Positions 1 through 8,136 of a stretch of DNA of 16,728 nucleotides are shown here, in pieces (position 1 is the stretch's first letter; every line of letters starts with the position of its first letter). The translations under genes were made by a program, and so were the position numbers. The DNA is taken from the NCBI GenBank assembly GCA_015657535.1, contig JADHZB010001920.1, forward strand, positions 4,984 to 21,711, in the 5' to 3' direction. The stretch is from Nephromyces sp. MM_2019 (taxonomy: Eukaryota > Apicomplexa > Aconoidasida > Nephromycida). Under the pieces are notes generated by a model that was not told the DNA's origin, ran no database searches, and saw only the letters and a list, made by a program, of their open reading frames with translations.

Positions 1-95
1 ACACAAACGCACACACAGGTGTTCACACACAAACGCACACACAGGTGTTCACACACAAACGCACACACAGGTGTTCACACACAAACGCACACACA
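1..95. repeat. 26-bp tandem repeat, about 3.6 copies
   Basis: Three identical 26-base units (1-26, 27-52, 53-78) and a partial fourth. Each consists of an ACACAAACGC half and a CACACAGGTGTTCAC half. Lies in PGM2 intron 8 and may continue to the left of the window. Confidence 0.95.
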
Positions 96-234
96 TACAC
101 ATGTAGATATACATTTGCAAAGGCACACACAGATATTCGCACATACATAGACACACGCACACATATACACAGACAAAAGCAAATACACACAAACACACAC
201 AGAGAGACAATCAACCACTCACACACACACTTGC

Positions 235-388
235 CTGCGCCATCGCCTGCAGCATACCACTGCTCACTATAGAGCTGATAACCGCTAAATCTGAAGGATT
301 CCTCTGCCTAATCTTCACATGAAGATTGATGAGGTAACTTGCCAACAAAACACCAACCTCATCGCCTGTAAGTACACGCCATCCTTCC
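235..388 (-). CDS. PGM2: PGM2 exon 8 (last exon in window)
   Basis: Starts after TTCTTTAG with G, completing Glu (GA|G). Codes EGWRVLTGDEVGVLLASYLI then SDLAVISSIVSSGMLQAMAQ (residues 395-445), matching human GEWRVFSGNELGALLGWWLF and MLSSTVSSKILRAIA. The downstream boundary is either CAG|GCAAGT (a GC donor, exon end 235, phase 0) or GCAA|GTGTGTG (exon end 231, phase 1). The next exon lies outside the window, so phase cannot decide. Confidence 0.9.
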
Positions 389-3300
389 CTAAAGAAGCTC
401 AAACAGCAAGAGATGTAAACAAGAGTTGAAGATGAAGAAGATAAAGAAGATGATGATTCTATACGACGGTAAACATAACGCAAAGAATCATAAAAAAGGA
501 GGAAGGATTTGAGGCTATAGTCTAGGCTAAAGCGAGTAAACACACACAGTCGTAAAGTTTCAAACTAAAACCCTTGAGCTTCTTATAAGCTGAGCTACTA
601 TCCGTTGTTCATTTTGGCATCTTAAATATACACACACACACATACACACACACACACACACATATACATAATCGTCCATATACACACTCTTTTGTGCGAG
701 TAAGAAACCATGCAAACACACACATAACTGAGATTATAGAAGAAACCGTACACACATAAGCATAAACACACATCCACATGCACTCTTATAGAAGAAACCG
801 TACACACAAAAGAGACAGAGACATACACACATACAAACACATGAATATCAACCCACACACATATACGCACACACACATATACGCACACACACATATATGC
901 ACACACACATATACGCACACACACATATACGCACACACACATATACGCACACACACATATACGCACACACACATATACGCACACACACATATACGCACAC
1001 ACACATATACGCACACACACATACTCACTCTGTTTTTTCAGCAACTGCAAGGCGATCAGCGTCTGGGTCATTTGCTAACACCACTCCGCTTCCAGCCTTA
1101 TCAGCTGCTTCCATCGCTAAACGAAGGGCGTTGGGCTCTTCAGGATTAGGAAAGCTAACAGTAGGAAAGTCTGGGTCTATTGAGCACTGGCTTTCCACTG
1201 AAATTAGAGCACACACACGCATAATGATCAAAATTATAAAGAGAATCAGCCTGCTTTATTTTAACGTGTGCGTGTATGGAGTCGCAACCCAATGAAAAGA
1301 ATGAAGAGACCAAAAGAGGATTAGTCAATAGAGCAAATCAAGTGTATATACACCAGTAATAGCATTAAAAAAAAATGTCTACAGGCAGACTCAAATGAAG
1401 AAACCCATATTCACACACACAGACAATACACACATAAAACTACATATACACCAAGTGCACACCCACATAAAACTGTACACACACAAAGACAACAGAGACC
1501 CACCATACCTGGAACTAGTGATTCTTCGTTATATCCAAATTTTTTGTAGATTTCTCGTATAAACTCGTATCCTACGCCGTGCATCGCTGTGTACGTAATC
1601 TTCATATCCCTCCTCATCTTCAAATGCAATTCAGAGAAATCATCAAATATCGACTTCGTATACATTCTCTTTAGCTCTTCAAAGGGGTCAAGAAGAGGAG
1701 TTGAAAATGATTTTTTTTCTGCATTTGATGATGAAATTAGGCCAAATTGTGGGATTCTGCAGTTTGCTCCTTCCTCCAACAGAAATCCGGTTTTTTTATC
1801 TAAAAATGCCAACACGCCTTCTTGAGGATACTGAAAAACATCAATTGACGGGTGTACATACACTTAGCAAAGTGCTTTGTGTGTGCGTGTATGAAGAAAG
1901 ATGATAGGCATTGCAGCTTAAAATTTCATCGCAAAAAAAAGTTATAAAGCACACACATAGAGATACACACAAAGAGACGCATTGACAGAAAGATACACAC
2001 ATGCATACACTTACAGAGATTCGCACACACAAACGCAACTTAGCTTGTACTATAGATTACATGCATACATGCATGCTAGTAAGTTTTGTAACCACTAGAT
2101 TCTACATACACACACACACACACACACACACACTTAGAATATATCCTCATCACATTACATGGACACACCCACGTTTGTACTGATCACACACACACATATA
2201 TTTCAGTCTATATTCATCACTGTTTACACCCAAATACCTACCGACATATATACTCAAAGACACACACACCCACAAAGCGATACATACATACACAAACCGA
2301 AACATTCAAACACCCACATAACCACACACATACGCACACACACATACGCACACACACATACACACACACACCATACACTGCTGTATCTCCTTGAAGATAT
2401 CTTCATCATCTGGTGGAATAATCTGAGCTCCATTCTTAGCATACACCTTATATCCATTGTCTGTCTTGGGATTATGAGATGCAGTAATCATAACACCCGC
2501 CACACACTCAAAACTAATCACCCCGAATGCAACAAACGGTGTAGGAACCGGCTGGTTCATAAGGAGAACTCTGAAGTTTTTTTGAAGGAAAACTGCAGCT
2601 GTCGCGTGTGCGAAACTGAAGAAGAAGAAGAAGAGGAAGGAGATGAGGAGGGAGCAGAAGAGGGAGATACAGAAGAAGATGAAGAAGGAGATGAAGTAAA
2701 AAAAAGATGAACAAGAGGGGTATGAAGAAGGATATGAGGATAACACTCACAAGTTAAAAGAGCAAAGGATCAACAGGCAGCAGGATATAATCTACCATCT
2801 TCTCTAGAGATCAGCAGAAAGCAAAAGAGTACAACCTCGCTGATGCTATAATCAGCAAGAGAATAATTTAAAGCCTTCATCTTTATCATCGAGTGTATGT
2901 ACACCTTTATCAATAGCAAATAAGCTAAGAAAGATAAGGAAGTGTGTATAATCATGTCCTAGTGTTTATCGAGGATTATTAAGGCCATCTAAAAGTACAC
3001 ACACGCACAGATACACGCCTGGAAAAACATCCACACATAGAGAGACGCACGCACCCACATTTAGAGATAAAGACACACACACACATATGTATAGGGAACA
3101 CATGAAAAGTAAAGCTAAAGTTTTGCAAGCTGAGTTTTTTCAAGGAAAAGAGCAAGCACACGACTTTTACACAAAAATTCGCACACAACGATACACACAC
3201 ACATTTCATACCTTTTAGAATAGTGCCGCCCGTCATAGCCGATGAGCACACCTTTTTCAGCACACAATGACTTCCCCCATTGCTTCAGAAGATGCGTAGC

Positions 3301-5806
3301 AAGTCCCTAGGGAACATGGAAAACGCCAGCACACACTTAATGCCACACGCAGAGAGACTCACTGAGAGGCGCACACAGAAACATTGAGAGGCTCTTGCAG
3401 AAACGAAAAAAAAGGCACACACACACACAATCAACGAGCTTCAAGGAAGTGCATATAAGCCTCATCGCAATTTGCCCTTTAATAGTACCCCACACACTGG
3501 ATGCACCAACAGCATATAGAAAGACACTGACATTTCTTCATTCACACACGCACAAAGTAGTGATCAAACACATCAAGCCTAGATTAAAACGAGCTTACAT
3601 ACACACACACAAAGTAGCGATCAAATTCATCAAGCCTACACTAAATCAAGCTCACACACAGACACATACGAAGCCGCTTTAACAACAACTCCCATAGCAG
3701 CTATACCTGCGAAGTTCTCATGACAGTTAAGCTGTTCATACGATTGAAGCCCACACCCATGGCTCCACGGAGGCCAGCCTAAATAAGTAAGCAGCTGAAA
3801 GTTATGCTAGTTAGTGTGCATCTACGTGTATGTGTGTGTGTGCATGTGTGTGCGAATATGGTAAGCGATTGCATTAAGTCAAAACAGGGATGAGTATGTG
3901 TGTGTGAGTGAGTCTCCTAAGAGATCGCGTTAAGTCCGCATAAGGGCGAGAGTGTGTGTGTGCGTGTGAGTGAGTGAGTCTCCTCAGAGATTGCATTAAG
4001 TATGAATAGGTTCGAATCTACGAGTGTGCGTGTGTATGTGTGTGTGCCAAGCTGCCAGTGGGTAATTCTCTGCTAGTCCCTTCTGTACACAAAAACTCTT
4101 ATTCTCGTGCGTGTGTGTGATCGTGTTAGACAGCGCTACACAGCCAATGTACATTGATCGCTACGTACAACCCAGCTCAAGTGTGTGTGTTCCCATACTC
4201 AAGTAAAACAAGGATGCTCTTTAGGTGGGGTGTACATACATACGCGTGAGCCTGATAGCTGCATCCTCCTTATCCCAGCCATATCTAGGCAGTCAAATTT
4301 TATAAAGCTATAAGCAGTATATACCTACACACACAGGTAAAAAATTCACTAACAACTCGCACACACATCAAACACACATTACACAAACATACCAAAGACA
4401 CATGTCACGTACATACATTTAATACATAAGACACAAAGAACACACACAAATATCATAGATGGAACAAAGTTAAACAAGACGCACAGATCATACTCACACA
4501 CACCAAATATATCGTACATACACAGAGCTTCATACAGACACACACACATACATAGACACACAAAAACACACATACACACAAGCACACATACACCTGCACA
4601 TACACATACACGTACACCACACACACTCACACTCACACACACAACTCACACTCACACACATTACCGTCCCAAATTTCAAAATACTCAAGAACCGCTCCTC
4701 CAGCCTATCAAGAAGGATAGCCTCCTTGCTCCTTCTATGACATCCTATCATCCCACTCCCTGCTTCCTCTTCTTCATATTCTTCACCTTCGCTGGAGGGA
4801 TACACACCGTCAGCCTTGAAGTAGAGGCTTATCGCTTCACGCAGTGGCTGCCTTCCTGAAGCCTCATCTGCTTCAAGGAGCTGCTCTATCAGAGGTTTAT
4901 CAATAGTAATCTTCATACTTTCAAAAGAGAGCAAAAAGCCTACTCTGAGCAGAGCACACACACGTACACACACATCTATGTGGGAGGTTATATACATTGA
5001 CATGCTAACTAGAGAACGCAAACAGATACAGGAGGCTAGATACATTCAAATACTAACTAGAGAACGCACACGAGCATACGTTAGCAAAGCTTATAAGACA
5101 CACAGAAAGACACATGAGAAGAATTAACGGGTTATCCCAGCCTACACACACATCTTCACCTAAACGGAAGATGAGCTATACAGCATAGCTGCGCACAGAA
5201 AACATTCTAGAACACCACACGCAGCACACCTTCAATCGTAACATACCTAATCAACACATAATCGACATAACTTCGCAGACATATTCACACACACCACACA
5301 GCTGCACACATATATACCACATACCTTCGTACACACCACACATCTTCATACAAACAACACATCTTCATACACATCACACATACACTTTAAACCTTCACAC
5401 ACACCACATATCTTCACACAAACCTCCACAATAACCTTCAAAAGATATCTACTTGTGGATCACCTACTTCACACATACACACACATGCTAATAAGCACAG
5501 GAGAGTATGTATAAGTAGTTCCGAGCGTCAGCACAACATTGTGTGCACATGAACTGCAAGAAACTGATGGATCATCAATATTTGCCTAGCACACACATAC
5601 ACACAAACGCAAACACAAATGCAAACGCACACACACACACACATACACTGTGATGTTGCTCTGAATATTGATGCATATACGCTACCTCCTTAGTGTGATT
5701 CGTGAAGGAGTGTGTGTAACAGCAAATGCACACACACTAGGTAAAATCATACAGTAGATTTCGCATGCTCACTTCATCTCTCCTCAATGGATCAAGGAGT
5801 ATTGTA
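235..5806 (-). CDS. PGM2: PGM2-type phosphoglucomutase / phosphopentomutase, multi-exon, 3' end outside window
   Basis: A cytosolic alpha-D-phosphohexomutase that interconverts 1- and 6-phosphates of glucose or, in the PGM2 branch, 1- and 5-phosphates of pentoses. Exons on the minus strand: 5806-5738 (probable), 4917-4665, 3778-3707, 3306-3212, 2615-2377, 1862-1509, 1197-1029, 388-235. Joined in phase they give about 445 residues from the Met at 4916. In order these contain FGTAGLRGAMG, GYDGRHYSK, the phosphoserine loop TASHNP (Ser about 186), TAMHGVG (from about 311) and the metal loop DPDADR (Asp about 381, 383, 385). GNELGAL of the human protein corresponds to GDEVGVL in the last exon seen. 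The sugar-binding FEEAIGY and phosphate-binding TSGTEPK loops should lie beyond position 1. An acidic low-complexity insert (residues about 43-51) is not in human PGM2. The true start codon is unresolved. Family identity is clear; phosphopentomutase versus phosphoglucomutase preference cannot be told from this part. Confidence 0.93.
389..1028 (-). other. PGM2: PGM2 intron 7
   Basis: Donor GTGAGTATGTGTG at the right end, acceptor GCTTCTTTAG at the left. The donor-proximal third is a Z-DNA-like 16-bp repeat. The middle (610-850) is mixed CA-rich DNA. The acceptor-proximal 70 bases are CTTCTTCATC-type pyrimidine sequence on the sense strand. No coding island seen. Confidence 0.85.
854..1024. repeat. 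16-bp tandem repeat, 171-bp perfectly alternating purine-pyrimidine tract
   Basis: Ten units of ATATACGCACACACAC run from 861 to 1020, one variant (ATATATGC at 893). Every base step from 854 to 1024 alternates purine and pyrimidine without a break, the classic Z-DNA-forming pattern. Sits at the 5' end of PGM2 intron 7. Confidence 0.95.
1029..1197 (-). CDS. PGM2: PGM2 exon 7 with the metal-binding loop
   Basis: Starts after TAATTTCAG, completing Val (G|TG). Codes ESQCSIDPDFPTVSFPNPEE, then GVVLANDPDADRLAVAEKT (residues 339-393). DPDADR holds the three aspartates that bind magnesium. Human PGM2 has PDPEFPTVKYPNPEE and IVLANDPDADRLAVAEK at the same place. Ends ACA GA|GTGAGTAT, phase 2, five bases before a 171-bp alternating purine-pyrimidine tract. 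Confidence 0.95.
1509..1862 (-). CDS. PGM2: PGM2 exon 6 (5' boundary ambiguous)
   Basis: Codes YPQEGVLAFLDKKTGFLLEE through TAMHGVGYEFIREIYKKFGY to SLVP, then the phase 1 donor CCAG|GTATGG. TAMHGVG is the conserved family motif TxxHGVG. Two acceptors are possible. GCTAAG at 1863 keeps phase with exon 5 donor GTATGG and adds LYVHPSIDVFQ. The stronger-looking TTTTTCAG at 1831 is in phase only if exon 5 ends five bases later (QQCM|GTGTGT). The phase-consistent first option is annotated. Confidence 0.85.
2377..2615 (-). CDS. PGM2: PGM2 exon 5 with the catalytic serine loop
   Basis: Starts after CTTCTTCTTCAG, completing Ser (AG|T) before FAHATAAVF. Contains PVPTPFVAF, GVMITASHNPKTDNGYKVY and NGAQIIPPDDEDIF (residues 141-219). 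TASHNP carries the serine that is phosphorylated during catalysis (about Ser186). Preceded by a roughly 100-nt pyrimidine-rich tract on the sense strand. Ends CAG CAG T|GTATGG, phase 1. The donor choice is tied to the acceptor of exon 6. Confidence 0.93.
3212..3306 (-). CDS. PGM2: PGM2 exon 4
   Basis: Starts after CCCTAG with GGA CTT GCT and ends AAA AG|GTATGA, phase 2. It codes GLATHLLKQWGKSLCAEKGV then LIGYDGRHYSK (residues 109-139). GYDGRHYSK matches the family G-x-D-x-R-x-x-S/H-S element that contacts the active site. Confidence 0.93.
3707..3778 (-). CDS. PGM2: PGM2 exon 3
   Basis: A 72-nt phase 0/0 exon, TTTAG|GCTGGC to CAG|GTATAG, coding AGLRGAMGVGF...NSLTVMRTSQ (residues 85-108). It completes the FGTAGLRG motif and the N-terminal helix of domain 1. 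Too short to stand out as an open frame; recognised by homology. Confidence 0.93.
3860..4030. repeat. Three diverged copies of an AG-AT-G-TTAAGT block between TG tracts
   Basis: GCGATTGCATTAAGTC (from about 3865), AGATCGCGTTAAGTC (3922) and AGATTGCATTAAGT (3988) recur at about 58 and 66 bp. The last two are preceded by GTGAGTGAGTCTCCT. The blocks separate TG-rich spacers inside PGM2 intron 2, whose distal half is therefore CA-rich on the sense strand. Confidence 0.8.
4665..4917 (-). CDS. PGM2: PGM2 exon 2
   Basis: Starts after the acceptor TTTTTGCTCTCTTTTGAAAG and ends KFGT|GTAATG, phase 0. It carries 84 residues from the Met at 4916, ending RLEERFLSILKFGT, the lead-in to the conserved FGTAGLR motif. 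The Met at 4916 could be the start codon if exon 1 is not used. Residues 43-51 are a Glu-rich run (EGEEYEEEE) coded by GAA/GAG repeats, unlike the human protein. Confidence 0.9.
4918..5737 (-). other. PGM2: PGM2 probable intron 1
   Basis: Depends on exon 1 being real. Donor GTGTGTGTGC, acceptor TCTTTTGAAAG. The middle (5270-5430) is an imperfect repeat with CACATCTTCATACA-like units, CA-rich on the plus strand. If exon 1 is not used, this is the 5' flank of PGM2. Confidence 0.55.
5738..5806 (-). CDS. PGM2: PGM2 probable upstream coding exon (exon 1)
   Basis: After the acceptor GCATCACAG the frame reads ILLDPLRRDEVSMRNLLYDF, then Thr and two bases TA. The donor is GTGTGTGTGC. The next exon begins after TTTTGAAAG with T-ATG, so TA+T makes Tyr and continues in frame into MKITIDKP. 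The peptide resembles the segment WLRWDKNSLTLEAVKRLI that precedes the FGTAGLR region in human PGM2. Read without splicing, the frame stops at the TAG that contains the donor. The upstream partner exon, which must end in phase 2, was not found with certainty. One option is a short start exon ATG CCA CAC TCT (Met codon 5885-5883) about 50 nt away. Inference from phase and weak similarity. Confidence 0.6.
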
Positions 5807-6615
5807 CTGTGATGCACACACGTGCTTGCACACACACACGTGCCTGCACACACACATGGAGTTCTACGCGAGAGTGTGGCATGGATACACACAGAGAGAG
5901 ACATACAGATGCACACGGCCACGCACCTTGGCGGCATTAGAGCATTCTACTCAATCAAACATGAGTATATAGCTCCTGCACGAGGCTGCATGCACACACG
6001 CATAGAAGTGCCACTCCATGTTACCCACATGTCACCAAAGTTTTCCATGGCCGGCTTAGCCCCATGCACAGAGCCTAGAAACTCTTAGCTAATGCGTTTC
6101 AGTTGCTATTTTCTCCTCGCTCAAACTAAACAGATTTGTGAAGACTTTTCACTAGGATTGAGGGCATACACACACACTCATTATGTGTGTAGCTTCATGC
6201 GACTTCCCAACTCCATGGCTCGATGACAGCTGCGCACCCAGACTTCATCACGTTAGCCTACCACTATTCCAGCCTAAACTTCAATAAAATATAGCCAATG
6301 GTTAGATGATATAAAAACTAGGTATAACTCCAACGCGCAGAGCATTAAAAGCCTAGTCACTCGCTATTTGTTAGCTAGTGCGTAGCAGGAGCTAAGCTAG
6401 CTAAAAGCACCTGGGTTGAAGGTTGCTAGCACATAGCATAACTCCCATTACTTCATGACCTAGGCTGAAGCTTGCTAACACCTAGCACACCTAGAAATCA
6501 CTCAGGGTTAATACTACTAGCAACCAGCACACTCACCATACACCTAGTCTGAGCACGCTTACTGCTCTTGTTACCAACCAATTCTCTTTACTAATGAAGG
6601 ACACACAACAAGTAG

Positions 6616-6750
6616 CATCTACAAGCTGAGAGCAGCCTAGTCGGCCCTGTAACACACACCCACACGGCACCCAAATCTACTCACTTCGAGGACTTGATTG
6701 TTGTTCAAAACAAGCGGTATAAACCCGCTGCAAAGCCTAAGCACATACAG
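6616..6750 (+). CDS. Possible plus-strand exon, unidentified
   Basis: An open stretch of 45 codons after a TAG, ending HFEDLIVVQNKRYKPAAKPK-HIQ directly at a consensus donor, CAG|GTATGTGC. Basic residues and varied composition, unlike the CA-repeat translations around it. The other two plus frames have stops before the donor. The 5' limit is unknown (several AG choices between 6605 and 6640). I do not recognise the protein. The minus strand of the same stretch also has an open frame between a TTGCAG acceptor and a GTGAGT donor, so strand is uncertain. Confidence 0.3.
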
Positions 6751-6843
6751 GTATGTGCACTCCCTAGCTGGCTAGTAAAAGCTGCTAGGGAATCCCATTA
6801 ACCTATTCAGCAACACACTAGGCGTAATATCCTCTTCAGTGTA

Positions 6844-6897
6844 CACTAGGCAACACACCTAGCAGCTACACACTAGGCAACACACTCAGTAGCTACA
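6844..6897. repeat. 27-bp direct repeat, two copies
   Basis: CACTAGGCAACACAC recurs at 6844 and 6871, each followed by a similar CTAGCAGCTA or TCAGTAGCTA end. Part of a CTAG-rich spacer. Confidence 0.8.
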
Positions 6898-7022
6898 CAC
6901 ATCCCATCAACTTTATGTACAACCCGCTTTAAACCTAGTCAGGCCTGCGCTAGGCATTCTGGAAAAACCCTTCAGATTAACCTAGTGTATCCGCCTGGTA
7001 GTCCGTTTCCTTGTGTGTGCAG

Positions 7023-7103
7023 GGCATTTCGCCTACGGTTGTGCGCAAAATGTACATACCACCTCCAGTCCCCAGGCTGGTTGGTTTATGCAGATGCTAT
7101 TAA
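7023..7103 (+). CDS. Possible plus-strand terminal exon, unidentified
   Basis: Follows the acceptor TTGTGTGTGCAG and is in phase (0) with the possible exon ending at 6750. Reads GISPTVVRKMYIPPPVPRLV then GLCRCY and TAA. The two other frames are also open for longer here, one reading WLVYADAINYNIPQEEAPRE, so the frame rests only on the phase of the preceding candidate. Not identified. Confidence 0.22.
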   Translation, partial: GISPTVVRKMYIPPPVPRLVGLCRCY

Positions 7104-7267
7104 CTATAATATCCCTCAAGAAGAAGCCCCAAGAGAATATAGGCAGCATACCGCAGTCAGCCCGGGAATACTTGGTTAGCAAATACATTAACACATAGTA
7201 GCGCACACACAATCCTTTTCCAAACATACAACTCATTCTTAGACACAACTCATTCCAATACACACAC

Positions 7268-7519
7268 AAGGATCATTACCACACACACAAGGATCATTAC
7301 CACACACACAAAGCTCATTACCACACACACAAGGATCATTGCCACACACACAAAGCTCATTACCACACACACCAGGATCATTACCACACACACAAAGCTC
7401 ATTACCACACACACAAAGCTCATTACCACACACACAAAGCTCATTACCACACACACCAGGATCATTACCACACACACAAGGATCATTGCCACACACACCA
7501 GGATCATTACCACACACAC
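7268..7519. repeat. 21-bp minisatellite, 12 units with three variants
   Basis: Twelve units of exactly 21 bases with a shared CATTACCACACACAC part. Variants differ at the start: A = AAGGATC, B = AAAGCTC, C = CAGGATC; A' is A with CATTGCC. The order is A A B A' B C B B B C A' C. Because 21 is a multiple of three, all frames stay open, giving seven-residue periodic peptides of the CVCGNDP/CVCGNEL type on the minus strand. No sign that these are translated. Confidence 0.95.
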
Positions 7520-7990
7520 ACAACCCTTTCCAACACATATATGAGTGCTCCACTCAACCAATCCCTGCATTGTAAAACCAACCCACACACCTTCTACCCA
7601 GCATATAGCAGTTTAGCAAGAAGTCACCCTTTCATTCAACTGTTACCCATCAAGCAGAGGGCAGAAAATCCGCATCTTCTCAGGCTTACAAGGGGGGGAA
7701 AATGCACACACACATACCACTTCATTTCACTAACTCTATGAAAGAAACGAGCCTTGACCAGGTGAAGAAGCGTTATCACAGCGAAGCAGCAGCGAGAAGA
7801 GTAAGAAGACGAAGAAGAAAAAGAAGATGAAGAGGAAGAAAAATAGCGAAAAACGACGAAAAAGCTACATACATAACATAAAATTAAGCGAAAACGCACA
7901 CACAAGGTTCAAATAAGAGAGCTATTCATACCAAGCGAATAAGAAGGGGAAGCATACACACACATCACTCAGTTTACTAAGATAACAGCT

Positions 7991-8136
7991 CTAACGGTAG
8001 GATTTCTGGTATCGAGAACGAGCACCTCTTCCACCAAACTTCTTGGGTTCGCATCGACGAGGATCAGCCACGATGAGCGAGCGATCAAAGGCAACAAGCA
8101 TACTGCGAAGCTCTCTCTTTGTCTCTTCATCAACAT
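7991..8136 (-). CDS. RPS16: uS9 exon 3 (terminal)
   Basis: Acceptor ATTTCCTCAG, then [20 protein letters not shown] and the C-terminal [17 protein letters not shown], stop TAG at 7993-7991. Other frames here are also open, so the exon is recognised by homology and phase. Confidence 0.97.

Larger units (their letters stand above)
5807..7990. other. Spacer between PGM2 and uS9
   Basis: No gene assigned with confidence. 5807-5900 is CA/TG-rich. 5900-6300 is unique sequence with short frames open on both strands. 6300-6980 is dense in CTAG and GCTAGC words, with a 27-bp duplication at 6844-6897. 6616-6750 and 7023-7103 could be plus-strand exons. 7268-7519 is a 21-bp minisatellite. 7744-7860 is purine-rich on the plus strand (pyrimidine-rich on the minus strand, like tracts that precede acceptors in PGM2). 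Confidence 0.6.

Noticed and set aside
622..1071. Long open frames rich in Cys-Val (minus) or His-Thr (plus)
   Set aside because: They are translations of CA/TG repeats, open in several frames at once, and overlap a confirmed exon and its intron in the wrong frame.
3430..3530. Minus-strand frame AVGASSVWGTIKGQIAMRL as a PGM2 exon
   Set aside because: It does not resemble any PGM2 segment, and exons 3 and 4 already join in phase as RTSQ|GLATHLL, matching the family.
4005..4020. tRNA-like T-loop word GGTTCGAATC
   Set aside because: The flanking bases do not form a five-pair T stem and no acceptor stem, D arm or anticodon arm fits around it.
6180..6260. Minus-strand frame RDEVWVRSCHRAMELGSRMK before a GTGTGTG tract
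   Set aside because: The frame meets two stops just before the only usable donor, and frames this short are expected by chance.
7239..7588. Repeat proteins of the CVCGNDP/CVCGNEL type
   Set aside because: The 21-bp unit keeps every frame open. There is no splice context, and composition is that of the CA repeat.
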